Shown: in pieces, positions 41,392 through 53,125 of the stretch | How positions within the stretch are numbered: the first letter of the stretch is position 1 | How the letters are laid out: every line of letters begins with the position of its first letter | Assembly (NCBI GenBank): GCA_964030475.1 | Contig: CAXIPT010000036.1 | Location: forward strand, 1 to 64,000 | DNA from: Tethya wilhelma | Taxonomy: Eukaryota; Porifera; Demospongiae; Tethyida; Tethyidae | Direction of reading: 5' to 3' | Length of the DNA: 64,000 nucleotides | The notes under the pieces: model-generated | Database searches by the model: none | What the model was told of the DNA's origin: nothing | The model's input: the letters and a program-made list of their open reading frames with translations, nothing else | Position numbers and translations under genes: made by a program

Positions 41392-44024
41392 ATGCAGCTA
41401 GATCCCGGTGCCAGGAGCGAGGAAGTTGTACCTGTAGTGTCCACAGCTAATGCAGTGGAGACGGAGCGGATGTCCTCTGGTGAACCCGAGACGTCTTCTG
41501 CACAAGTTACCGTGACTGTCTTGAAGCCTCAGACGTCTTCTGCACAAGTGGCTATAGCTCCCTTGAAGCCAGTGTCTGGCAGATACTGCATCCGATATCA
41601 AAACAACAATTCCAAAAAATGGGACGGAAAGCAGATCACGATTGATGCTAGCTGGCTCCAAGACCTGTATGACCCAAGCTGCCTCTATCCTGGAAAAGAA
41701 ATTGTGCTGCCATGGATTGCTAAGAAGGGTAAAACAGAAACTTGGAATGCCATCCTAGTGGATCCTGCCGCTCAAAGTAAGTCCTTATGTGCACAAAGTT
41801 AACTAGCTAGTCAGCCTTCGGCAAAGCCGGTTAGCTAACTACAGAATACAAGGCCTACTTATGCCAGCTGCATGATATGTACTGATACCTGTGATGCATG
41901 TGTATATATAGATGATTCTCCAACTACTACTGATGCAAGCCACAAGGGTACCTCAGTAACCAAGACACAGCAGCATAAAAGAAAAACATCAACAAAGAAA
42001 GAACCAGCTGGTAAGTTTGTCTACACCACAGCATTGTGAGACCACTGGATTGTTTTTGGTGTGTGTGTCCACAGGAAAAGGAAAGTTTAAATCTTAAGCA
42101 TTGGGAAAAGCCCTGCTAAAGAGGAGCCTGCACCTGCAGCCAGTTCTACCTCAAGCCCCCCACCAAAGAAGAAGGTTGCTAATCAAGGTGTGTACATATA
42201 CAGGTGCTGTTCTGCAACCACTTGGAGTACAAGGTGTTACTACTCAGCCTGATGTGCAGGTGCATGATTAAAAAAAAATTATAGTCCACTCTATGACATT
42301 TCAGGAAGCAAGAGACGTAATGAAGCCAGTCAGACTGAAATGATGCTTCATCAACAAGAAGAGATGATTGGACTCCTTAAAACTTTGGTTCAATCTCTGC
42401 CCCAACAACAGTCCCCACAGTCGGGTTTTCCTCAGCCACAGTACACTAGCTCTGCATCCTTCCACTCACACACTGACTTTCTCCACAGTCTACCACACAA
42501 CCCTCCACAGCAGCACCAACCCCCCCCAAACACCACCCAGTCTCCCATACAACCCTCAACAGCAGCAGCCAACCCCCCGCACACAGCCAAAACCACAGAT
42601 ACCACTTCATCTCTCACAGAACCCTCCAGAACAGCAGCCAACCCCACCCAGTCTCCCACACAACCCCCAACAGCAGCATCCAACCCCCCACACACCACTC
42701 AGTCTCCCATGCAACCCTCCACAGCAGCAGCCAAACCCACTCCATCTCTCACAGAACCCTCCTGAGCAGCAGCCATTCAGTCCCTCGCGGAATTTTCCAC
42801 AGCAGAAACCACCCCCCAAAATGCCACTCGTTCTCTCAAAGAACCCTCCACAGCAGCAGCTACTCAGTTTCGGTCTCCCACAGAACCCTCCACAGCAGCA
42901 GCCACTCTGTCTCTCAAAGAACCCTCCACAGCAGCAGCCACTCGGTCTTCCACAGGACCCTCCACAGCAGCAGCCACTTGGTCTCCCACAGGACCCTCCA
43001 CAGCAGCAGCCACTCGGTCTTCCATAGAACCCTCCACAGCAGCAGCCACTCAGTCTCTCAAAGAACCCTCCACAGCAGCAGCTACTCAGTCTCGGTCTCC
43101 CACAGAACCCTCCAAAGCTGCAGCCACTCGGTTTCCCACAGAACCCTCCACAGCAGCAGCCACTCAGTCTTCTACAGGAACCTCCACAGCAGCAGCCACT
43201 CAGTCTCCCACAGAACCCTCCAAAGCAGCAGCCACTCAGTCTTCCACAGGACCCTCCACAGCAGCAGCTACTCGGTCTCCCACAGAACCCTCCACAGCAG
43301 CAGCCACTCGGTCTCCCACAGAACCAACAATATGTACACCAGCCAATGGCCCAAACAGCACTTGGTCCCCAGTCATCAGTCCAGATGTCCCCAGCTTTCC
43401 AGCAAAGTCTTCCCCACTGTTCTTCCCAGTATGATGACGATATTGGTATGGTGTTGCAGGATGAGTTTGATTCTGACTACCTAACACTCTCAAACACTGA
43501 CTGGGGCCTCACAGACAGTGAGCATGGAGGAGAGGATACATCTGATGTGGAGCACTTGATGACAATCCAGGCAGGGTCAGTGCAAACTCCCCCAATTTCC
43601 AAACCAGTTAAATAACCAACCATCAAAGAAGAGAAGGCTTCTACACCAGAGGTTAAGATACCTCTTCCACCCTTTGAAACCCCTCCGAAGCTTCGCCCTG
43701 TGGAGGATGGCGGGGTGGAACAAATGAAGCTGCGCTCAGAAACCTGACGACAGCTTTGGCCAGAGAAGCAATCTTTGGGCCTGATGAGTTGGACTCACAG
43801 AGTTTTAGTGGACGTAATAACACTGGGGTGCTTGATCCACAGAAAATATCATACATCAAAACTCTTGTGAGGACGAGGGTTCCAGATAAGCCACAAGTTG
43901 AGTTTGAATATCTGTGGAAGAACTGCAGAAACTCATTGAGCAAATGTAGTCAACGATTCGAAGAGAGAGAAAAAAGAGGGAAAAAAATACGTACAATCTG
44001 GTTCTTGGTTTACACACCAATCTG
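41392..44024 (+). CDS. BEN-domain protein with coding minisatellite
   Basis: Exon 1 (41392-about 41776) starts MQLDPGARSEEVV and holds a compact region GRYCIRYQNNNSKKWDGKQI...YPGKEIVLPW. Exon 2 is about 41912-42011 and exon 3 about 42074-42189 (PPPKKKVANQ), both basic. Exon 4 (about 42305-43615) has EMMLHQQEEMIGLLKTLVQS and a tandem repeat of a 12-residue unit NPPQQQPLGLPQ (36 bp), then an acidic tail EFDSDYLTLSNTDWGLTDSE. The last exon (about 43740-44024) has LAREAIFGPDELDSQSFSGR, VLDPQKISYIKTLV and LWKNCRNSLSKCSQRF, which fits a BEN domain, a DNA-binding and chromatin module. A C8 run near 42523 shifts the frame and a TAG (43025-43027) lies in the repeat; both could be sequencing faults or decay. 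Confidence 0.65.
42480..43330 (+). repeat. 36 bp coding minisatellite
   Basis: Unit 'ccctccacagcagcagccact.ggtct.ccacagaa' repeated about 20 times, cleanest between 42900 and 43325. Because the unit is 36 bp, all copies keep one frame, giving Pro/Gln-rich 12-residue repeats. Confidence 0.9.
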
Positions 44025-44030
44025 ACCTGT

Positions 44031-44271
44031 CAACCAATCTGTGTATCATTAATTTTGGGTTTGTTTACTATTTACATGACTTTGACAATTTGATTGTTTG
44101 TCAAGTTATTCACAAACTTTACCTGTCAACCAATCTGTGTACTACTTTTGGGTTTGTTTACTATTTACATGACTTTGACAATTTGATTGTTTGTCAAGTT
44201 ATTCACCAATCTTTATCTGTCAACCAATCTGTGTATCTTTACTTTTGGATTTGTTTACTATTTACATGACT
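44031..44271 (+). repeat. Tandem repeat, ~95-105 bp unit x2.5
   Basis: Units of 'cctgtcaaccaatctgtgta ... gggtttgtttactatttacatgac ... gttattcac'. Directly follows the BEN gene stop, so it may be in its 3' UTR. Confidence 0.85.
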
Positions 44272-45411
44272 TCAAAGTTCAAAGTTGTGTCTAATGAATT
44301 CAACAATGATATCAATTTTTTCTCTTTACTGGCCAGTAATTTGAATCATGCACACACACACACACACTTGGAGTACATAGGAGATGTGTTGTTTTCAAAG
44401 TCACATGCTTTGAATAGGATCCGACGTGCAGAGCATTTACTGTAGTTGTTTGGTTTTGCTAGCCTGCTAGTGTGTGAGAGTGTGTCTGTAACTAGATTAT
44501 CTGAAGAATGGCTGGTCCAAATAGAAGGTACTTACGTTCATAAATCGTAATTATCTAGAAATTGTTGTGTAGAATCTTGCAAGACGCTATAGTTTCTGAG
44601 ATTTGAGGCCTTCGTGTGCTCTGTGCTTCTCTGAGCGCTTATAGCTTAGCTTCAAAACCGCACCCATCGATCACGCCCTGTATAGTGTGCGTTATCTAGA
44701 AGCTACGTATACTGCTGTAGTAGAAGTCTGGCTTGGCCTTCCTTGCGAAGAGTCTGGCAGGCCTAGTAGATCGAATGACTTTGCAGGCATTGGCTGGCAT
44801 AGCTGCCGCAAGTTGGACAGGTATATTAAAGCAACACAGTGATTGCAAGTTGAATACCGTAGATTGGGAAATTTTCGCCGTTAAAAATTTTTCGCCATGT
44901 GCGCGAGTGGCGAAAATTAAACGCGCGAAAATTTAAAACATATGGTGATCTTTACCGAATCGGTCAAAGTGGCGAAAATTAAACACGCAAAAACGGTATA
45001 ATTATTACTGTAGGTTAGTTGTTTGTTTGGCCTGGGCTGACCAAGTGGCTACTGAGTATTGCAAGTACTACAAGCATCAAAGTATTATTATAGTTAATGA
45101 ATTTGTAAGCTCAGGTTATTATCATACAGTTCAATACATTCACTATAAATTTGCTAGGCTGGCAGTGGACCTTGCTGGTCATAGTAGGTCAAGCATTACA
45201 TGCATAGTTGCGCATGCTAGTTGAGTGCGTCGAGGCTTATGCAACATAGGTTTTTTCACTCACTTTGTTGTGCAAAAAAAAATCACCCACTCGAAACAAG
45301 GAGCAAAGTACAAAACATACATGCATACATCATTGTGTTAGAGCTGCTACAAGTAATAGTCGTTAGTTAACTACAGTACAACAGATATTGTAAATACACA
45401 CATAGGCAATG
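44272..45411. other. No gene; short gcgaaaatt repeats
   Basis: CA run at 44350-44366. 44872-44995 has repeated 'gtggcgaaaattaaac.cgc' words. The rest has no supported frame. Confidence 0.5.
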
Positions 45412-46408
45412 TTAATAGCCTGTTGCTTCACCTTGAACCTCAATAACTTTTGGAAGTACCTTGCGAAGATGACCGATATACTTCTGGCATTTGAACACAT
45501 CCACAGTTGTCACAAATTGAACTATTCCATCTACTAACTCCTGCTTGGTCTTTGGCTTAACTTCGCGGCGAATATATTCTTTAAGTTCATGCCACAGGTT
45601 CTTGATAGGATTCATATCAGGTGATTCTGCCAGTGTTCGCCACCAGTTTATCCCAGACTCTTCAAAAAAATGTTGAGCAGCTCGAGAGGTGTGTTTAGGA
45701 TCATTATCCTGCATAAAACGGTGAGCCTGTGGTGCAGGAAACTTGAGTCGCAAGAAGGGAAGCAACGTTTGTTCAAGGATCTGACAGTAAAGTGGCGCAC
45801 ACATGATTCCTTCAAAAACGCATACCTCAGTAGCACCTCTCATGCTTATGCCGGCCCATACGTGCACTTTTACAGAGTGCTTGGCTCGTGGCTTTGAACG
45901 GGGTTTTTCTCCAGCTTTTCGAAAACAATAGCGTTTGTGTGTTTCTAGTTGCACTGTCGTCTCATCACTTCAAATCACGTCACTGAAAAATAAGTGCGAG
46001 CAAAAGCAAGACGTTTCTCTTTGTTTGCTTGACGAATGAGTTGGCAGTAGCAGATCCCCGATATGTCCAGCCAAGTTCATGTCTGTTTCTGATGATCGTA
46101 GCCAGCGACACATATACTCCTCTGTCCAATAGCTTGGCTTGCAGTTGGGTTGCTGTTGTTTCATCCTCATCTCGCATTGTGCGGTCAATGAAATTGCAAA
46201 GTGCAGGTGAGAGCTTTGGTGGTGTTCCAGATCCTGCTTTTCTTGCTATTGTTCCTTGAGCTGTGTATCTCTTCAAGAACATTCGAACACCATGCTTGGA
46301 CACAAATATCTGATCTTCAAGCACTAAGAACTCCACAATCTCACTCACTTTTCGTCCACTCCAGCGAAGAGAGAGTATTCTTTGCTTTGTATAGTCACTA
46401 AAAACCAT
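45412..46408 (-). pseudogene. Tc1/mariner DD34E transposase, E changed to K
   Basis: Starts at 46408: MVFSDYTKQRILSLRWSGRK, a helix-turn-helix, with RYTAQGTIARKAGSG and SLATIIRNRHELGWTY. Near 45960-46010 there are frame changes and a TGA just before SDETTVQLETHKR, where the first catalytic Asp lies. The frame 45412-45954 then gives RFMQDNDPKHTS (second Asp) and SPDMNPIKNLWHELKEYIRR. The Glu of NPIENLW is Lys (aag). There are 34 residues between the second Asp and this position. So it is dead three times over. No clear terminal repeats were found within 100 bp. It is a different Tc1 lineage from the one at 13.7-14.6 kb. Confidence 0.9.
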
Positions 46409-46502
46409 TGTTTAAAGCCTGTCTGTGTGATCGTAACTCTTACTCACTACGAAATTTTGCTGCTGTTTTTGTAAACTGTTTTCACAGGCACTCACTGTTT
46501 TG

Positions 46503-46590
46503 TTGTTATAGTGGCCAGAGCTCGCGAGGTGATTCCTTACAAGTGCTAATTAATGGCTCTGGTTCGCGAAGGGAATCACTATAAGTGGCA
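46503..46590. repeat. Short foldback next to the MULE
   Basis: 'ttatagtg..cagagctcgcgaggtgattcc' and 'ggctctggttcgcgaagggaatcactataa' are imperfect inverse copies. Related words (ccttcgcgaaggtgatcccgagcctcgcg) lie on the other side of the MULE at 50733-50762, so the MULE may have landed in this repeat. Confidence 0.55.
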
Positions 46591-46636
46591 ATTTGTGTTA
46601 TAAGGCTTACCAACTCACTCAAGTCTCAAGCCTTAT

Positions 46637-46645
46637 GTGGCATTA
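46637..46645 (+). repeat. MULE target site duplication, left
   Basis: GTGGCATTA, identical to 50709-50717. Confidence 0.93.
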
Positions 46646-49600
46646 GGGAGTATGGAATTGATGGAAACGGAAATGGGAAACGGAACTGGAAAAAGGAAAC
46701 GGAACTGGAAAGGGTCGTCAACATGCCACGTGTTGTAATGTATAGACATGCGCAGTAGTTACCTCGTGGTGTGGAGATTGGACCGAGAAAAATGGAGCCT
46801 GAAGTGAGTCCTGGCTATATCTCTTTCAATCCTTAGATTATGTTTGTCTTTGTTCAGTAACTTGATGCAAAGAGTATTTTTTAAAATTTTTTTTCAGGTA
46901 CCTGATGTTATTGTGGTGTCAGACTCTGATAGTGCAAGTGGCAGCGATAGTGCAGCTGATGCATTGGTGGCTAATAATCTGACTAGTAGCCTGAGGTAAG
47001 GAAAACTAAGCGCTTAGTTGTATGAACGTAGAGCTAGTGTCTATAGTATATGCGTTGTTGAGTATAGCTATGTAGAGTTAGGTGTGTAAAATTATGTGAA
47101 TACTGGTCATGCTGATAATTTTACTAGGGAAGCCAATCCTAGTGGCGTAGATGGTGAAAACGAGATCACAAGTGTCAAGAAGATTTTGAGCTCTCCTGTG
47201 AAGTATTGTGATCAGCAATGTGTAAGATGGTATAATTGCTTGATTTTTATTTTTGTTTTAGGACGCTTTCCCCCACTGTGGAAGTCGCTGATGATGATGA
47301 TTTCTATCATGGAAACCCTTCGTTACCAGTTTACTCACGTACTTCTAATCGGTTTGACACCCAGGAGCTAGTCACAATACTACTCGATCCCAATCTGAAA
47401 GAAGCAAGAATCTGTAAAACCCAGCCTGTAGATGTCGAACATAATGCGGCCTTTGTGGTTGATCTGTCTACGCTAGAAAATGTCAAAGATATCAATTGTG
47501 ATGACATGGGTTCCTGGTGTTCCAATGGTTCATATCATGCTTGGGTGGATGTCGATGAGAGTGGATTTGTGAGCTCGTATGGTAAATCTAAGCCAGCAAA
47601 ATTTGACTTGAACCTATTTTACATAACAAAGAAATATTTCGTCCACAAAACAAGCAAGTTCCTAGCAGGTATATATTATTGTTTATAACTGCTTCAGTTG
47701 TACTATTCATGGACCAACAAAATTAGCTTAAATTGTTTATAAATCTAAAAAAGGCATGGGAATCTTGTATATTTTAGAGATGATTAACTGGACTTTGAAC
47801 CCATATGTAACAGCATACTGTTTGTTTAAGAGTTGAAATATACAGTATGTATACATAATATTATATGTAAAGTTATTTCCCCCAGCCGGGATTACCCCCA
47901 TCGTATTTATGTTAGTGAGAAAAAAAATAGACGTCTTAAATAATTATTATATGGCTGCCGTATGTAAATTTGTATGTAAATGCGTGAATAATTATACTTA
48001 TCCAAATTTTTTTTTCTTTTTCAAGACCATAATCAAGACACTCTTCATTTAGCATTGGTTCAGTACCAATTTGATGATGTTGAACATTCTATTAAACCAC
48101 GACCTCACGGAAATTCTAAAAAACGAGACAGTTTTGTACGCACTATGCCAAGCACTCTCAAACGGTTAAAATGTGCTTCAAGGGATTTAACACCAAAGTT
48201 TGCAGTTTGTCAAGAAGCTGATAGTGTACTCATGGCGAGCAGTGCTGGATCTCAGCCTCGAAATAGACAGCAAGTTGCTGACATGCGTAGACGTAAAATT
48301 AGTCAAGGTGCAGCATATAAGAGTAGTGATCCATTGTACACAGTAATGCTTATGTGCAAAGAAAGTGAAGGAACGAAAACACAGGATTCATTTGTTAGAA
48401 TGGTTAGTGGTGCTCCTGAACCCATGACAGTTCTTACCTGTGACTGGACGCTTGTAGATATCGAAAGCAAAGAGGAATGTACCATTTTAAGTGCAGATCC
48501 AACTTTCAACCTTGGAGATTTTGATGTAACAGTCACGACGTATAAGCACCTACTACTGAAGAATGCGAATGGAAATCATCCGATAATGATGGGGCCTGTG
48601 TTTGTTCACCAACATAAAAAGTTTGAAACATACAATTTTTTTGCTTCATCGCTAATTTCATTAAAGCCATCCCTTGTTAATCTTCAAGCATTCGGTACAG
48701 AACCATATACGCTGTTTTCTCCATTTTAAAGGAAACCTTGAATCTATAAGCTCACAGAATTTGGAATTCCTAAATACCTACAACTCAAGTTCACAAGGGA
48801 TGATCCAACTGCCTGTGAGGATGGATTGGTTGATGCAGATGAAGAAGATTTTGGAGCCATTCTAGAGAGCTTAGAAGTTATCTGGAATGAATGTGAGATG
48901 GTCTATCATAACCCGCCTGAATTCTTTCAGTGGTTTGTCAAGTATTGCAAGGATGAAGTCAAGACAACAATGCTAAAAGAACATAGAACCAAGGCTGGAC
49001 TGGGCAATCCTCCACAACCATTCTATACCAACGATGTAGAGAGTGTTAATAATGTTGTTAAGCATCAAATGATGTACAAAGCAGCACAACTTCCAGAATT
49101 TGTTACTGCAATGAAAAGAGTGATTGAAAATCAGAAAATGGAAGTTGAGAGAGCATGTGCTGGCATTGGAGAGTATAAAGTGATTGCTAAATATCAAGAT
49201 CTGTGTGTAGAGTCACGCAAGTTCTTTCAGATGACAGAAAAGCAACGTGAGAACAAGCTCAGGTCTTTCTTTACTGCTCCTCTTAGAGATTGCTATCCAC
49301 TACTTGATGAAGGTACCAAGACTCACTGTTTGGTTACTCTGCCATACAGAGAGACTGAATGCTCACAAGAGAATAAATTACACCAGCTAAATATTCCAGA
49401 ATATCTTGCTCAAAAGATTTGGAATGAATCGTCGAAGATGCTTGAAAGTAGTGATTCGTTGTGTGTATCTCCTGGATGCAAGGATGGAAGAGAATGGTTG
49501 GTCAAGAGTAACAATATGTCACGCAAGTCTCCATACTTTGTAGAATGTTATAAATATGGTCAGATCAAATGTGAACAGTCATGTAGTGTATATAAGTCAA

Positions 49601-50708
49601 GCAAAATATGTACTCACACCGTGACTGTTGCTCGATTCAAAGAATCTGTTGATGACTACGTTTCGTGGCTAAAGAAACAAAAAGGTGGAACACTTAATCT
49701 CACGAATCTAGCATCTGCTGGTATGCCTTCTGGAAGTGGAAAAAAACCTTCAAAGCGCAAATCTTCAACAAAACAAGCTGCGAAGAGGATAAAACAGGTC
49801 ATCGAAGAGAATAGTGAAAGGCCACACACTTACAGGGTGCAGCCAGCTGGCAAACCAGGAAAAGAAGTAGTGCAGTCTTTGCCAGGTTCATCTTCTCAGA
49901 TAGAAGATACAGAAGGTTCTTCCTACATGAACTATGATGAGGGATCAGTAACATCATTTCCACCATTTCCTGTTACGCCTATGTCTCCACCTCCAGCATT
50001 TCAAGTTCCTGTTACACCTATGTCTCCACCTCCACCATTGATTCCATTGGCACAAGTCACCATGCACAACGTGTCTATGCCGTACTCTCCAGTAGTTTAT
50101 GCTCCTTTTATGTTGCCTTCAACAACCCAGACTACTGCTGAAGATCCCACTAGTGAAAGACAGTTGTTTTGGATTGACGGTAACATTTCAAGGTGTGCAG
50201 GCTGTGGTAAACGGGACCTCAGAACACAAGACGGTAGACCCCATCCACAACCACTGGATATATGCCTACAACACAAAGAACATGTTTTGTTCGATACTGG
50301 TCGTCGTCTGCAGACTTGAGAAATGTATATTATCATGCTAAAAGAGGTTGTGTTCAAGTGAAGTATTCTGGGTTTAATCCTCAGAATGAATTGAAAGTGA
50401 GTCAAGAAACGCAGGTATCACACATCGAGATGCTCTTCGAAGAATTTGGCTTGTCACTTCTGAACAGTTGACTCAGTTCCTGTTGCCATGGTTTATTGTT
50501 GGTTCATAATAATTATCAATGACAACATTGTGCATGCATAACTAATCATTTGACATTTTTTTGTGTGTAATTGCCTTAATATTTGTAATAGTGTAATTAT
50601 TTATAACCTCATGATTGATATTATTAAAAACTCAATTCTCATTAATGCATGTTGACGACCCTTTCCAGTTCCATTTCCCATTTCCGTTTCCATCAATTCC
50701 ATATGCCC
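46646..50708 (+). mobile_element. Complete Mutator-like element (4,063 bp)
   Basis: Ends are inverted repeats of 60-80 bp: left 46646-46727 (gggagtatggaattgatgg ... gggtcgtcaacatg), right 50649-50708, its inverse. The left repeat holds an extra copy of ~21 bp (aaggaaacggaactgga), so the ends differ in length. A perfect 9 bp duplication, GTGGCATTA, flanks both ends; 8-10 bp duplications are the rule for Mutator-like elements. The only gene inside encodes a SWIM-type MULE transposase. The perfect duplication points to a recent insertion, while the transposase carries a deletion in its core. Confidence 0.93.
46792..50471 (+). pseudogene. MULE transposase with SWIM zinc finger, core deletion
   Basis: Exons fit well: 46792-46803, 46898-46995, 47262-47668, 48026 onward. 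The start reads MEPEVPDVIVVSDSDSASGS, acidic. Exon 3 has DDDDFYHGNPSLPVY and the WCSNGSYHAWVDV region. Exon 4 has TILSADPTFNLGDFDVTVTT (first catalytic Asp), GPVFVHQHKKFETY and LVNLQAFGT, then a deletion at about 48710-48740. The expected second Asp (GTDGE) and the C..H region are gone and the frame is broken. From about 48740 EFGIPKYLQLKF and DGLVDADEEDF resume and run to 50319. The SWIM finger is KCEQSCSVYKSSKICTHT (49565-49618). The tail has Pro-rich repeats (VTPMSPPP) and a last Cys cluster RCAGCGKRDL ... DICLQH. A shift near 50285 leads to LRNVYYHAKRGCVQVKYSGF and a stop at 50469-50471. Confidence 0.87.
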
Positions 50709-50717
50709 GTGGCATTA
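50709..50717 (+). repeat. MULE target site duplication, right
   Basis: GTGGCATTA, identical to 46637-46645. Confidence 0.93.
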
Positions 50718-51074
50718 GCATCCCGTGAGCTAGCCTTCGCGAAGGTGATCCCGAGCCTCGCGACTAAGGTGCAAACTTTTCTATGCACAGTACCGTAATA
50801 CAATCATAACACATTCCTTCTTAAAGGTGATTTTCACTTTCTATGGGAGTGCTTTCGGGTAATATTTCATGTATTCTGGGGAACACCTTCACAAGTAGGC
50901 TCACTGTGCAACTTGAGAGAAACAATCAGGCGGGCACTAGTTGACAAAACAGCAAACATTGGAGATGAATTTGTTTTGTATGTGTTCAAAGCATAATTAT
51001 CTTGAAAACCAGCATATGCCAACTACTCCAGCTAACAAATCCAACTGACAATATCCCTCATGTTTGCACCCAGC
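50718..51074. other. No gene recognised
   Basis: MULE right flank with a 'tcgcgaaggtgatcc' palindromic stretch; otherwise nothing supported. Confidence 0.5.
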
Positions 51075-51887
51075 AATGGTTACTGACACAGCAGAGATGA
51101 TCGTTAAATCTACCTTGATGCCAACCAAGACAGCCGACCCTCTTTATTTACTTCATAGAGCTTTTGTGTTAATCTTAGGGAAGCCATACGCTGGGAAAAC
51201 GGTCCTCAGATAATCAATCACTGGAAGTTTTGGCTACCACGATACATTTCAACTGGAATGAAGAATTACGCTACTGAAAGTGTTCGTCTTTTCTCCAATT
51301 TGAAGGCTGAATACCCTAGGTACATAGCTTATATCATAACACAAAACAGAACTGTTAATCTAGAGGAGAAACCAGGTAGAGGAAAGCCTGTGGACCAATT
51401 GATTGAACATTACAATCTGTAAGTGACTTTACATAATTATTATACTATTTATAGTCAATTTGTCCTATACACAATGCATTTGACCACATGCAGAGTCTTG
51501 AAAGAAGCTCTCAAAACTAGTGGTGGCAATCTAACTGAACGTCACACAGAGGATGTATCCATGTGTGCACTATTCTTAATGGAAGCAGCCAAACAAACTG
51601 ACCATGAATTTGGTTGCTCTTGGTCGTCATCTCACTCTGCTGGTGGTGACATAAACAAAATGGTGACACACTTGATTGAGGCCAAAGTATCACAAGAAGA
51701 TCCTAATCGAACTGCACCAACATTTGAAGATCCCACAGAGAAGGGTCACAGAGAAGGGTCTTGACAAAATGTTCAACACGTCCTGGATCCAAGACACACT
51801 CACAAGGACAGCATATGCAGATGAGGACCTGGAAAGGGAAGAACACAGAGAGGTCAACTTGGATTATGAATTGGCTGACACCTTGTA
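51075..51887 (+). pseudogene. DUF6589-type gene, C-terminal part
   Basis: Segments in order: VTDTAEMIVKSTLMPTKTAD and LYLLHRAFVLI (51077-51170); INHWKFWLPRYISTGMKNYA, SVRLFSNLKAEYPR and RYIAYIITQNRTVNLEEKPG, then GKPVDQLIEHYNL (51200-51420); an intron of ~75 bp; LKEALKTSGGNLTERHTEDV (from about 51495) to 51764; and after a frame change KGLDKMFNTSWIQDTLTRTA to a stop at 51887. HWK.WLPR...G.KNY, R.vN...k.G.GKP.D...EHYN and F.TsW...tl are, as I recall, C-terminal features of DUF6589-type proteins. It supplies the part missing from 39.8-41.0 kb in the same orientation. Confidence 0.6.
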
Positions 51888-53030
51888 AATTTTTGAATGT
51901 CAATGATCTCCAGCATCCAACCGCTGCTCTTTATTAACTAGAACCTTAACATTTCAATTATAATAATACAACACCATGCAATGCACACATAATAATTATT
52001 ATGCGGAACAACAAAGCAATCTTCTATTTCGTACACGCTTTGGTGGTGGGGCATCAGATACAAGGTTCATAATTACATTATATAAGCGTTTTTGAATGTC
52101 TAAACGTGAAACACCATTACATAGATACTCAAATCTGAAACTGTTCTCAAATACTCTGCTTCTTTACATAATAAAGATAGTGTACTATCAGGACAAATAA
52201 AGTCTTTTCCAAAAATTTTCAGGCCAGGATTCTCATCGAAGATAGCATCTCGTTCTCTTGACACTGAGCCTCTCTTAGTAACTCTTTCAGTTCATCACTT
52301 ATTTGCAGTGGCGTAGGAACCAGGGGGGCTGGGGGGGCTTCAGCCCCCCCAAGTTTTTTATAAGGGGAGCTAAGCCCCCCCTTACTGAAGGTGCATTGAC
52401 AATACAATTAGTGACGTCATTTCCTAGAAATATACCGGAAAAATTTCTCCTAAATATTGGAATGTACACGTGGCACACTGAGCCAGCTGGCTGTACGTGA
52501 CCAAAGACAGCAAAATAACTCTGGGTAGTTAAGGCACTGGTCAATTAAAAAATCAACCAAAAATGTACCAAATGAAACCACTTCTTACACCAAGTACAAA
52601 TTTCATGGCCCAAATTTGATAATAAATTATATTACTAGTACTCAACCTTTCGTTTTCATGTTTTCAAAATTTGGTAATTGGATTATGAATATTTATTAAG
52701 TTATTGAACAATGAACGAAACACCTTAATTTATGAATAATTAATTAGGCGGTACGATAAATTAGTTGCTATGGCAACCGAATTCTCACAAAATATTCTAA
52801 TTATGGTAAACTTTGTTGTATTAAAAATTGATGAGAAAAAATATTGCACGGTTTGTGAGTTACGGCCGAGAAGGAGGTATCGACAGGTGTGCATTATATG
52901 GAAAACCTTGAATAACTTTTTAAGCGAATAAGCAGGTCTGGTCATAATTTTAATAGAATGTTTATAATTGAAGTTAAAATTGTTTGGCTGTGTGCACATA
53001 TAGCAGAGGACCCAAATGACGTCATATATA
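51888..53030. other. No gene; C/G-run hairpin and MITE-like sequence
   Basis: 52308-52400 has strong G-run/C-run complementarity (aaccaggggggctgggggggcttcagcccccc, then ggggagctaagccccccc), a likely repeat end. 52765-52990 has ttgctatggcaacc-type sequence similar to the 34.1-34.45 kb element. No supported gene. Confidence 0.5.
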
Positions 53031-53072
53031 ATATATATATATTACATATATATATACGCGCTATATATATAT
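53031..53072. repeat. AT/TATA microsatellite
   Basis: tatatatata and acatatatatatacgcgctatatatatatg, a short palindromic AT tract. Confidence 0.8.
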
Positions 53073-53125
53073 GCGAATGCTGTATCATGTCAGACTACAG
53101 GACATTACATGCATGCAGTAAGTGA

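Noticed and set aside
42432..43049. Minus-strand Gly/Ala/Val-rich ORFs opposite the BEN gene
   Set aside because: Shadows of the 36 bp minisatellite; the plus strand has splice sites and a domain.
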